In this document: positions 17,344 through 25,870 of the stretch, in pieces
How the letters are laid out: the number at the start of each line of letters is the position of its first letter
Numbering within the stretch: the stretch's first letter is position 1
Source: Nocardia mikamii NBRC 108933
GTDB lineage: Bacteria > Actinomycetota > Actinomycetes > Mycobacteriales > Mycobacteriaceae
Direction of reading: 5' to 3'
DNA length: 64,000 bases
NCBI RefSeq assembly: GCF_001613505.1
Contig: NZ_BDCM01000006.1
Span: 186,001 to 250,000, forward strand
The notes under the pieces: generated by a model
What the model saw: the letters and a program-made list of their open reading frames with translations, nothing else
Told to the model about the DNA's origin: nothing
The model's database searches: none
Translations under genes and position numbers: made by a program

Positions 17344-18912
17344 TCAGCTGAACCCGACCGCCTGGTCACCCCAGGCGGTGTGCAGATCGTGATCGGGATC
17401 GTCGAGGACCCGGTCCACGGCGTCCACGACCAATGTCGTGCGGGTGGATTCGCGGTAGGGCGGCCAATGTTTCGAGCCGTCCAGCGCCGCGGGCACCCCG
17501 TGTTCGGCGAAGGCCAGCCAGCGCCGCATCATCCGGCCCGACACCTCGCTCGCGACCTTGCGGCCGCCCAGCCAGAAGGTCGGATCGTGGTCGAAGGACC
17601 CGAAATTGCCGAAGATGTACGGCAATTCGGTGGCGTGGCCGGCGCCGACGCGCGCCGCCTTCAGCATCGGCGTGGCCTGATCGAAGCGATACATCCAGGT
17701 ACGGCTGTGCCGGGAATGCGCGTCGGCGACCCAGTGCGCCGGCATCCGGAACGCCGCATCGGTCGACATCGCCAGCGCGCCGCGTGTCTTGGCCAGATCC
17801 GGATAAGCGGAGGTGATCTCGGCGATGCGCTCGTGCGAGAGCCCGGGATGTTCCCCGGCGACGGCATTGAGCATCGCGTTCACCGCATCGGGTGTCACCG
17901 GCATGATCGGCGAGCGGAACAGCCGGAACAGCGACGCCTCGTCCTTGTTGGTGCCGATGATCAGCGGCACGCGATGCGAGCGGCCCTGCTGGAAGCGGTC
18001 GGTCGGATAGGTGGGCAGCAGATCGCCGTCCACCACCGGCGCCGCGGCCAGGCGACCCGGCGACTGCAGCGGCACCTCGTCGAGCAGGACGCCGGCCGCG
18101 TCCACGATCCGCTCGATGGGGCATTCCAGCAGTTCCCGGGCACGCTCGGGCGGCAGGTCCATCAATTCCAGGAAACGGCTCGCCACCCCGGCGGCACGGT
18201 CCGGGCCGAAGACGGTGGTGGCCGGCGGACTCTGCGCGATGGCGCGGTGGAACAGGCCCGCTGCCCGCGGCGAGGTCAGCAGCGCCGTCACGCATCCCGC
18301 GCCGGAGGATTCGCCGAAGACCGTGACGTTGCCCGGATCACCGCCGAAGGCGGCGGCATTGTCGCGCACCCATTCCAATGCCGCGATCTGGTCGTGCAGG
18401 CCGAGATTGGCGACGAACCCGTCGCCCAGGGAGGACAGATCGAGGAAGCCGAGCGCCCCGAGCCGATAGTTGACCGCGACGATCACCACGTCGCCCGCTT
18501 CGACCATCCGGCGGCCGTCGTAGATCGCCTGCGCGGCCGTGCCCAGACAGTAGGCGCCGCCGTGCAGCCAGACCATCACCGGACGCGGTTGCACCGGTTC
18601 GGCGGCCGGTGCCCACACATTGACCCACAGGCAGTCCTCGCCCATGCGCAGCCCCGAGTCCACGGGCACCATATCGCCCATGGTCTGCGGTGCGATCTCG
18701 CCGAATTCGGTGCAGTCACGCACTCCCGACCAGGGTTCGGGCGGTTCCGGCCGCGCGAACCGCTTCGGGCCCGCCGGTGCCGCGGCATACGGGATGCTGC
18801 GCCATACGTGGACGGATCCCGTCCGGAATCCGCGGACCGCACCGCTGGTCGTGTGGGCGACAGGTCCGGCAGTGTCCTCGACCGGAGTCGCCTCGAAGAA
18901 TTGAGTGCTCAT
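17344..18912 (-). CDS. Type B carboxylesterase
   Basis: The 522-aa alpha/beta hydrolase has the type B layout: oxyanion region VMVWLHGGAYCLG, acyl-adjacent LGFLDL, nucleophile elbow VTVFGESSGAGC, and GHATELPYIFGNF carrying the catalytic His. RSIPYAAAP near the start is also typical. It should hydrolyse carboxylic esters in the cytoplasm, as no signal peptide is seen. The ATG at 18912 has an ideal AGGAGG site 7 nt upstream, which rules out longer starts to 19089. The physiological substrate is unknown. Confidence 0.93.
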   Translation of the reverse strand: MSTQFFEATPVEDTAGPVAHTTSGAVRGFRTGSVHVWRSIPYAAAPAGPKRFARPEPPEPWSGVRDCTEFGEIAPQTMGDMVPVDSGLRMGEDCLWVNVWAPAAEPVQPRPVMVWLHGGAYCLGTAAQAIYDGRRMVEAGDVVIVAVNYRLGALGFLDLSSLGDGFVANLGLHDQIAALEWVRDNAAAFGGDPGNVTVFGESSGAGCVTALLTSPRAAGLFHRAIAQSPPATTVFGPDRAAGVASRFLELMDLPPERARELLECPIERIVDAAGVLLDEVPLQSPGRLAAAPVVDGDLLPTYPTDRFQQGRSHRVPLIIGTNKDEASLFRLFRSPIMPVTPDAVNAMLNAVAGEHPGLSHERIAEITSAYPDLAKTRGALAMSTDAAFRMPAHWVADAHSRHSRTWMYRFDQATPMLKAARVGAGHATELPYIFGNFGSFDHDPTFWLGGRKVASEVSGRMMRRWLAFAEHGVPAALDGSKHWPPYRESTRTTLVVDAVDRVLDDPDHDLHTAWGDQAVGFS

Positions 18913-18970
18913 CTCGCACCTCCTCGTACTCCCTGTAACCGAGAGTACGTCCGAGATCATTCGTACCGCG

Positions 18971-19243
18971 TCAGCCTCGATCGATGTGGCCGAGGTCGCG
19001 GTCGGGATCGATGCGGTCGCGCACGCGCTGTTTGAGTCCGGCGATATCCGGGAAGCCACCGTCGGCTCTGCGCTCCCAGATCTGCTCATCGTCCACGGTG
19101 ATCCGGAACACTCCGCCGGTTCCCGGGATCAGCGCCACCTCGTCGAGGTCGGTGCCGAAGGTATTCAGCAACTCCTGAGCCATCCATCCGGCCCGCAGTA
19201 ACCACCGGCATTGCGTGCAATATTCGATCGCGATTCGTGCCAT
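18971..19243 (-). CDS. SelT/SelW/SelH (Rdx) family thioredoxin-like protein
   Basis: The 90-aa protein begins MARIAIEYCTQCRW, with the CxxC redox motif at 9-12 that in selenoprotein W relatives holds selenocysteine. Here both positions are cysteine and TGC is used, so no recoding is needed. GTGGVFRITVDDEQIWER is the second conserved part of the Rdx fold. It probably acts in thiol redox chemistry. It lies 58 bp upstream of the esterase on the same strand. Confidence 0.9.
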   Translation of the reverse strand: MARIAIEYCTQCRWLLRAGWMAQELLNTFGTDLDEVALIPGTGGVFRITVDDEQIWERRADGGFPDIAGLKQRVRDRIDPDRDLGHIDRG

Positions 19244-19387
19244 GCGGTGACCCTAGTGAGGGACCGGATTCCCGGTAGTCACCGCGCGACTGTCCACGTT
19301 TTCGGCAACTCCTTCGCTATCTGTTCTAATCAGAAATGTATTGCCGTAATACTAGTGGGAGAGCACTGGCAACTCTTTACGGGCCGA

Positions 19388-19801
19388 TTACGATTCGATA
19401 TCTCCGTCGACGTAGACCCACTGACCGTCGACACGAGCAAATCTGCTGCACTCGGAAAGTACGCCGCGCCTGCCGTCGTACCGGTAGGTGGCCCGGAACT
19501 CGACCACGCCGGTGTCGTCGAACAGGCCACCCGCCTCGGTGCCGAAGACCTGCAGCGATATCCAGCGCTGCGCCGGATCCAGGGCCAGGCGCCGCGGCCG
19601 GGTCCGTGGATGCCACGTCCGCAGCAGATGGTCACGATCGCCGACGGCGAAGGCGGTATAGCGCGACCGCATCAGCGCTTCGGCGGTCGGCGCCGGGCGA
19701 GTGCCGTCCAGGCGCGGGCCGCAGCACTGCCCGAACTGCTCGCCGCTGCCGCACGGACAGCGGTCGGTGTCGTCCGGGCGATCGGGAAAGGTGTCGGCCA
19801 T
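19388..19801 (-). CDS. YchJ family protein with SEC-C zinc motif
   Basis: The 137-aa protein opens with the SEC-C zinc-binding motif RCPCGSGEQFGQCCG (about 14-28) and continues with the YchJ body: RPAPTAEALMRSRYTAFAVGD, HPRTRP, GVVEFRATY and the closing WVYVDGD. It is a small cytoplasmic zinc protein with an NTF2-like fold and no assigned role. It stands alone between the SelW-like gene and the small partner of the ATPase. Confidence 0.9.
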   Translation of the reverse strand: MADTFPDRPDDTDRCPCGSGEQFGQCCGPRLDGTRPAPTAEALMRSRYTAFAVGDRDHLLRTWHPRTRPRRLALDPAQRWISLQVFGTEAGGLFDDTGVVEFRATYRYDGRRGVLSECSRFARVDGQWVYVDGDIES

Positions 19802-19825
19802 CGCACGATTATCACCGCCTGGAAC

Positions 19826-20245
19826 TCACCTGTTCCGGCGGCGGCCGAACACGGCGGGTACGTCCGCTCGGCCGATGCGGTCGAGTTCCTCGGCCAGCCG
19901 GGCGGTTTCGTCGTACCAGTCACGCAGTTCGTGCAGGGTCGGCGCGGGTTCGGAGTCGAAGTGATGGCCGGCCCGCGACAGCGTCGCCCACAGTCCGCCA
20001 ACGCGGCCCGCGAGTTCGGGACCGGCGCAGCTGTCCAGCGCCAGCAGCTGAGCACGCATACTGCACCGGGCCAGCGGCGGGGACACCCGCGCCCACAGTC
20101 GGTCCACCGACTGTTCCAGCGCGATCCGCAGGATCCACACCGTCGCCCGCGACCACAGGCCGCCCGCATCGGTGACCGTGCCGTCGAGCAGTTCCGCGGC
20201 CGCCGCCAACCGCTGCGCCACGGTCGGCCTCACGGATTCAGCCAT
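19826..20245 (-). CDS. Small protein paired with a Rad50-like ATPase
   Basis: I do not recognise this 139-aa protein. It is predicted all-helical, with the pattern WSRATVWILRIALEQSVDRLW, a Cys pair (C61, C73) and WYDETARLAEELDRIGRAD near the C-terminus. The start overlaps the end of the ATPase gene by 16 bp, so the two proteins are made together and probably interact. The helical repeat with conserved Trp and Arg resembles small HEPN-like or adaptor proteins, but no RxxxxH catalytic motif is visible. The function is unknown. Confidence 0.75.
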   Translation of the reverse strand: MAESVRPTVAQRLAAAAELLDGTVTDAGGLWSRATVWILRIALEQSVDRLWARVSPPLARCSMRAQLLALDSCAGPELAGRVGGLWATLSRAGHHFDSEPAPTLHELRDWYDETARLAEELDRIGRADVPAVFGRRRNR

Positions 20246-22635
20246 GTCACGAATCGCTTCGTCCCCGTGATCAGATCACCCGAGCGGCGCTGGATGCGGA
20301 TATGCGCACCGGCCGTGGCATCGCGCACCACCGCGCGGGCCCAGGGCGCCTCCCGGTCGAGATAGTCGTTCAGATCGTCGACCCGGTCCGGCACACCGAA
20401 GACCGCCAGGGCGACCGTCTCCCACGTGGTGCGCGCCCGATCCACGCGGCGCTGCACCTCACGATGATCGATGCCGGCCTCCAGCAGTTCACGCCGGGCA
20501 CGGGCCAATGCGGCCGCCTCGATCGCCGATCGGCAGCAGGTGATGACCAGTTCGGTGGCGATCGCCGTGGGCAGCTGCCTGGTGCGCAGCAGAGCCCGCG
20601 CGTCGCCGAGGTAGCGCTGCACCGGATCCTCGACCGCGCGCACCTCCACCCGCGAATGCTCGCGCCGCTGCACATCGAGAACCGTTGCGTCCAAACGCAA
20701 TCGGCGCACAGCCTCGGCCAGCCGCTCGTCGTGGGTGAACACGATCACCTGGCGTCCGCTGCGCGCCACCGCCGCCAGCACCCGGGCGAGTCCGTCGACC
20801 TTCGCCGGATCCATCGCCTGCACCGGGTCGTCGATCATGACGAATCCGAACGGGCTTTCGGCCACCGTTGCTCGCGGCAGGAACAGGGCCAGGCCCAGCG
20901 CATGCAATTCGCCCTGACTCATCACTCCGAGAGCGGCGGCGCCGGAGTCGTCCACGGTGACGTCGAGCAGCACCTTGCGGCTGGCTCCGGCGTTGCCCTG
21001 CAGGCGAATCGCGCCGAGATCCACATTGCTGCGCTGACGCAACCCGCCCCAGATGCGCCGGGCGTGCTCGGCCAGCGGGGCGAGGCGTTCGTCGCGCAGG
21101 CCGGCGGCGGCCGACTTCAGCCAATCCTCGGCGCGGCGGACGGTACGCAGCTCGGCATCGGCCGCGGCGACCAGCCGGGCCTCGTGCAGCCAGGTGGCGA
21201 TGCGCGGGACCAGCGGCGTCCAGACCGCATCGATGCGATCGAGTTCCTTGTGCACGGCCCGCTGCAACACCTCGAGCCGCACCGCGAGTTCGGCGTGCGC
21301 GCCGCGCATCCGGGCCGCCAGGGTCGCGCCCGCTTCGACCTCGAGCAGGGCGGACCAGGTCGTCCAGGCTCGACGGACGTCCACGGGATCGATATTGGGC
21401 GCGGCGATGGTCGATTCCAGTTCCGGCGGAACGGGTTCGATCAGCGCCCTGGCCGCGGCGATCGCCTCGCCCAGCGCGCCCCGGGCGGTGGTGAGCACTG
21501 CGCCGCGCCGCTCGACGGCCTCGATCCGAGCTGTCGCCTCGCGTTGCCACCGCGCGTCGAGACGGCCGTGGCCGCACACCGGGCACGGACATTCGCCGCC
21601 GTCCGCGTGTTCGCGAGCACCACGCAGCAGGTCGACCACGCGGAGTTCGGCTTCCAGATCTCCGGTCGCCAGCTCCAGCAGTTCGGCGGTGCCGCGCTCG
21701 ACCGCCTCGGCGGCCGCCTCGACCTGGGCGGAAGCCGGGATACGCAGGCGTGCGACGGCCTGCAGCGCCGCGACACCGCCGGGGTCGTGACGTGCGCCGG
21801 CGAGTTCGTGGGCGACCGCGGACAGGTCCGGCGCGGGCGCGCGCAACATCTCGGCCACACGCTCGGCACGCTCGTCGGCGACGGTGAGCAGTTCGTCCAG
21901 CAGGGCCTGCCGGCCGTCCCGGGACTGTTTCGCGGCGCGCTCCAATTCGATTCGGCGCGTGCGGGTCCGATCCAGTGCGGCGCTGACGTCGTCGAGCCCG
22001 AGCAGCCGGTGCAGGGCGTCGAACAGATCGCTGGGACGGCCGTCGACCACCGCGCCGAGTTCGCTGTAGGACAGGAACGGCCGATACAGCTCCAGGGCAC
22101 GCGCCCAGTCCTCCGGGCGGAATTCGGCACTGTCGCTGTCGTTTTCGCGCTCCGTCCAGCTACCGGCCGACAGTTCCTCGCCCTCCGCCCACGTACGCGT
22201 GATCGTGAACGGGCCCCGGTCCTGTGCGACGAGGTCGACGGCGATCCGAGGGGGCTTGTCGCAGTGCATATTTCGCCAGCCGTCGCGCCAGACCGCGGAT
22301 CTGCCCTCCCAGCGCCGATTTACGCCGGTGAGTGCCAGTTCCGCGGCCTCGGCGAAACTCGATTTGCCCGACCCGTTGCGACCGACCACGAGTGTCAGAC
22401 CGGGACCGGGCGCGATACGCAGGACCGCCTGACCGCCGATCCCGCGGAAGCCGCGAACCCGGACGGCGCGCAGGAACACTCCGGACCGCGGCCCGGCGCC
22501 GCTCTCCTCGGCGGTCTCCCCCAGCGCCGCCAGCACCGTCTGCGCTACCTCCGGGCTCACCGCCGGATCCGCCTGCAGCCGTGCCGAAACCAGTTCACGC
22601 AGGCGCGGCGCGACCTCCCCCTGCTCTTGCCCCAC
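20230..22635 (-). CDS. Rad50/RecF-like AAA ATPase with zinc-hook-type CPxC
   Basis: In this 801-aa ABC-type ATPase the N-lobe has VRVRGFRGIGGQ and Walker A GRNGSGKSSF (about 85-94). A long helical middle carries CPCPVCGHG, a Rad50-style hook. The C-lobe has the signature MSQGELHALGLALFLPRA, Walker B FVMIDDPVQAMDP and switch His FTHDERL. About 150 residues with charged helices follow the ATPase. Such proteins bind DNA or nucleic acid and often act in repair or phage defence. The GTG at 22635 is preferred because GGGAG lies 5 nt upstream; the frame is open to 22770. Confidence 0.85.
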   Translation of the reverse strand: MGQEQGEVAPRLRELVSARLQADPAVSPEVAQTVLAALGETAEESGAGPRSGVFLRAVRVRGFRGIGGQAVLRIAPGPGLTLVVGRNGSGKSSFAEAAELALTGVNRRWEGRSAVWRDGWRNMHCDKPPRIAVDLVAQDRGPFTITRTWAEGEELSAGSWTERENDSDSAEFRPEDWARALELYRPFLSYSELGAVVDGRPSDLFDALHRLLGLDDVSAALDRTRTRRIELERAAKQSRDGRQALLDELLTVADERAERVAEMLRAPAPDLSAVAHELAGARHDPGGVAALQAVARLRIPASAQVEAAAEAVERGTAELLELATGDLEAELRVVDLLRGAREHADGGECPCPVCGHGRLDARWQREATARIEAVERRGAVLTTARGALGEAIAAARALIEPVPPELESTIAAPNIDPVDVRRAWTTWSALLEVEAGATLAARMRGAHAELAVRLEVLQRAVHKELDRIDAVWTPLVPRIATWLHEARLVAAADAELRTVRRAEDWLKSAAAGLRDERLAPLAEHARRIWGGLRQRSNVDLGAIRLQGNAGASRKVLLDVTVDDSGAAALGVMSQGELHALGLALFLPRATVAESPFGFVMIDDPVQAMDPAKVDGLARVLAAVARSGRQVIVFTHDERLAEAVRRLRLDATVLDVQRREHSRVEVRAVEDPVQRYLGDARALLRTRQLPTAIATELVITCCRSAIEAAALARARRELLEAGIDHREVQRRVDRARTTWETVALAVFGVPDRVDDLNDYLDREAPWARAVVRDATAGAHIRIQRRSGDLITGTKRFVTWLNP

Positions 22636-23005
22636 TGCCCCTCCCGGCACTCGCGCACGACTCGTCGTGGCGAACGCTACCGGAGAACCGGCCCGGGCGG
22701 GACGCATGGCCATCGAACGGTCGAACCGCCCGATGTCCACCCCTCGGCCGTCCCGGCCGGGCAGTTCCACGGGTTACACCCCTCACGGGTGGTTCGGTTC
22801 AACCGAACAGATCAGAATGCCAGAGATCACGATCGACCACAATAGTTCTTGATTCTGCAATGACATTCCGCGCCAAAGAAATTCGCTCGCAACCGACTAG
22901 CGAACCATGCCGCCGTCGTTCGGCCGATAACCCGGAAGGCCGGCCGCGCGATCTTGTCGGTGGGCTCGGGTACAAATCCGGGGTACCGAACGAACGGGGG
23001 AACAC
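22636..23005. promoter_or_regulatory. Divergent promoter region between ATPase pair and SWIM operon
   Basis: This 370-bp space separates two divergent operons. Bases 22795-22900 are clearly richer in A and T than the surroundings and probably hold the promoters. No TANNNT box sits at leaderless distance from either start, and both starts have purine-rich ribosome sites (GGGGGA before 23006). Longer in-frame extensions of the ATPase to 22770 are possible. I see no repeat or RNA element. Confidence 0.4.
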
Positions 23006-25870
23006 GTGACGACCTCTCCGGCCGCGACCTACACCGTCACCGCCGACAATGTGCTGGCCCTGGCGCCCGACACCGCATCGGTGAGCGCCGCCCGCAAGCT
23101 CACCGCCGCGTGGCTGGGCACCGGCACCCACGGCGGTGCGCTGTGGGGGCGGTGCAACGGCAGCGGCGCCAAGCCGTACCAGACGATCGTCGACCTGTCG
23201 GGCCCCGCCTACCGGTGTTCGTGCCCCAGCCGGAAATTTCCCTGCAAACATGCGCTGTCGCTGTTGCTGCTCTGGTCGCAGGGCGCGGTCCCGGCGGCCG
23301 ACGCTCCCGCCGACTTCGCGGCCGAATGGCTGGCGGGCCGCGCCGCGCGGGCCGCGAAACCGGCCGAGCCGGCGGCCCGCGGCACGAAACAGGCGACGCT
23401 CGATCAGCGGCGGGCGCGGGTCACCACCGGACTCGACGATCTCGACATCTGGCTCGGCGACCAGATCCGCACCGGCTTGGCCCAGGCCGACCATTCCGCT
23501 GCGGCGCTGGAGGCGGTGGCCGCCCGGATGGTCGACTCGCAAGCGCCGGGGGTGGCGGCAGCCCTGCGGCAACTGCCGCGCCGCATGCTCGGAGTCGAAC
23601 AGTGGCCGGCGATTCTGCTCAGCGAATACGCCCGATTGCATCTGCTGATCGGCGCCCACCGGCGGCTCGACGAACTGCCGCCCGCGCTGGCGGCCGGGGT
23701 GCGCACCCATATCGGCTATCCCGCCAAGGCCGAGGAGGTCCGCGGCGGCGAGCCCGCGCTCCGCGACCGCTGGATGGTGCTCGGGGTGCGAATCACCGAG
23801 GAGGAACGGGTCTTCACCCGCCGGACTCTGCTGCTCGGGCGGGCCACACAACGCTGGGCGCATGCGCTCGACCACAGCTTCGGCAGTGCGAGTTTCCCGG
23901 GCGAGCTGCCGATTCCCGGCACCATGGTCGAGGCGGATCTGCACTTCTATCCGGGGGCGATGCCGCTGCGCGCGGTCTGGGGCGTCCGCCACGGCGAACC
24001 CGAACCCTTCACCACCATCGTGTCGGACTCGGCGTCCATCGCCGGCCAACTCGAGATCCACGCGCGGGCGCTGGGCGCCGACCCGTGGTTACGAGGATGG
24101 CCGATGCTGCTGGCGGATGTGATCCCCAGCCCCGGTTCGGCCGGCTGGTTTCTCGCCGAACCGGACGGCACGGCGGTGCCGCTCGCCGCGACGGCCGAGG
24201 TGCCGTGGCAGTTGATCGGCTTGTCGGGCGGTCACCCCGTGACGGTGGTCGGTGAGTGGACCGCGGCCGGATTGATCCCCCTCTCCGCGCTGGTGGCCGG
24301 CGAACTCGTCGGAGTCGAGACGGAATCGCTCACGGACGTGCCGACCCCCGGCACCGCGGTCCCGGCATCGTCGGAGACGGTGGTGCCGGTCGCGCTGCTG
24401 GGCACCGCCCGCCGCACCCTCGATCCCGGCGGGCTGGCCGATGCGGTCACCGCGGCCGCTCGCGCCGACACTCCGGAACACGCCGTGCTGGGCGCGGTGG
24501 CGCTCCAGGAGCTGTACCACCGCGGCGGGGTGCGACCGGCCCGGACCGAGCTGCTCGCCCCGGCCGCCGACGACGATCGCGCCCGGTTGCCGCGGGCGGC
24601 GGCGCAGCGGCTGCGACATCTGCTGGCGGACGGCTCGCCGATGCTCGCGGAATGGTTCGAGGCGGCGCTACCCGGCGATCCGCGTGCACCCGAAGCACTC
24701 TGCGCCACACTGCTCGAGACCGCGAGAAGCCAAGCCGCCCTGCGAGGTCCGTTGATGCGCCTGGCGGGCGCCCGAGGTCGCTGGCTGGCGGCGCTACATC
24801 CACGCTGGCGACCGCTGCTGCGGACCGGCGACGACGATCCCGAGGTGTGGACGCACGGCCGGCCCGCCGAACGCCGGAGCTGGCTGGCCGCCCTGCGCGC
24901 CCGCGACGCCGCGGCGGCCCGGCGAGCCCTGGCCGACACCTGGAGCCGGGAACCGGCCCGCGGCCGCGCCGAACTGCTGGCGGTTTTGGCCGCCGGAGTC
25001 GGACCCGACGACGAGCCACTGCTCGAATCCGCCCTCGACGACGCGCGGCCCGAAGTTCGCCGTACGGCTGCCGATCTCCTTGCGCACCTGCCGGATTCGG
25101 CCTTCGCGGAACGGATGCGCGAGCGCGCGAGCCGGTGGCTGAGCATCCGGTCCGGCACGCTCGAGGCGCAGCTGCCGCACGATCTCGACGACGCGGCCCG
25201 CCGCGACGGACTCGGCGACCGGCTCGACCCGGTGGCCTACCACCGCGACGGCGGGGCCGATGTGGATGCCGAACGGCTGCGCCGCCTGATGGCCGCCACC
25301 CCGCTGCGCCATTGGGAACAACTGTGCGGCTCTCCGGAGGCGGCCACCGCGCTGCGGCTTCCCGACGACATCCTCGGACCGGTCGCTGCGGGCTGGTCGG
25401 AAGCGGCTCTCGCGCAGCATGATTCCCGCTGGGCCACGCCGTTGTTCGAGGTGCTGACCACCACGCCGACCCTGGGCGCGGATCCGCGGCTGCGGCAGCA
25501 GTTGTTCGCGCTGCTACCGGTCGACCGGCGGGTGCGGTACCTGTGCGGTCTGGACAGCAGTTGGCTGGCCGAACTGGAACTGCTGGTCTCGGCGTTACCG
25601 CGGCCGTGGCCACAACCGCTGGCCGAACATCTGGTCCGGCTGCTGCTCGATCGGGCCCATCTGGCCGCCGCCCGTCCCGGAGCGGCCGGGCTGTCCCCCG
25701 CCTCCTATCGCACGCTGCTGCGCAGTGCCGCGATCAATTTCCCGGTCCGCGCGGTCGCGGCGGTGTCCGTCGCCGCCCGCCGCTGCGCGGACCCCTCCTG
25801 GCAGAGCGCCTTCGACCGCCTCGCCGACGATCTGACCCAACGCACCCTGATGCTCGAGGAGCTGGCATGA
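23006..25870 (+). CDS. SWIM zinc finger protein fused to a DUF5691 module
   Basis: A 954-aa protein. Residues 71-82 form the SWIM zinc site CxCx6CxH (CSCPSRKFPCKH), a nucleic-acid or protein-binding finger. The first 450 residues are the SWIM-family region; from about 460 (VALLGTARRTLDP) begins a long helical-repeat half that matches my memory of DUF5691, which in streptomycetes is a separate neighbouring gene. It starts at GTG behind GGGGGA and overlaps the MoxR gene by 4 bp (ATGA). It is the first gene of a four-gene operon like E. coli yehQ-yehL-yehM-yehP and probably the substrate-recognition part. Confidence 0.85.
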   Translation: MTTSPAATYTVTADNVLALAPDTASVSAARKLTAAWLGTGTHGGALWGRCNGSGAKPYQTIVDLSGPAYRCSCPSRKFPCKHALSLLLLWSQGAVPAADAPADFAAEWLAGRAARAAKPAEPAARGTKQATLDQRRARVTTGLDDLDIWLGDQIRTGLAQADHSAAALEAVAARMVDSQAPGVAAALRQLPRRMLGVEQWPAILLSEYARLHLLIGAHRRLDELPPALAAGVRTHIGYPAKAEEVRGGEPALRDRWMVLGVRITEEERVFTRRTLLLGRATQRWAHALDHSFGSASFPGELPIPGTMVEADLHFYPGAMPLRAVWGVRHGEPEPFTTIVSDSASIAGQLEIHARALGADPWLRGWPMLLADVIPSPGSAGWFLAEPDGTAVPLAATAEVPWQLIGLSGGHPVTVVGEWTAAGLIPLSALVAGELVGVETESLTDVPTPGTAVPASSETVVPVALLGTARRTLDPGGLADAVTAAARADTPEHAVLGAVALQELYHRGGVRPARTELLAPAADDDRARLPRAAAQRLRHLLADGSPMLAEWFEAALPGDPRAPEALCATLLETARSQAALRGPLMRLAGARGRWLAALHPRWRPLLRTGDDDPEVWTHGRPAERRSWLAALRARDAAAARRALADTWSREPARGRAELLAVLAAGVGPDDEPLLESALDDARPEVRRTAADLLAHLPDSAFAERMRERASRWLSIRSGTLEAQLPHDLDDAARRDGLGDRLDPVAYHRDGGADVDAERLRRLMAATPLRHWEQLCGSPEAATALRLPDDILGPVAAGWSEAALAQHDSRWATPLFEVLTTTPTLGADPRLRQQLFALLPVDRRVRYLCGLDSSWLAELELLVSALPRPWPQPLAEHLVRLLLDRAHLAAARPGAAGLSPASYRTLLRSAAINFPVRAVAAVSVAARRCADPSWQSAFDRLADDLTQRTLMLEELA

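Noticed and set aside
18971..19243. Selenocysteine in the SelW-like protein
   Set aside because: The CxxC codons are both TGC and no in-frame TGA lies at the redox site.
20302..22845. An 847-codon open frame antisense to the Rad50-like ATPase
   Set aside because: It is a shadow of the high-GC ATPase gene: low-complexity His/Arg/Gly composition, no domain, and the opposite strand has full ABC motifs.
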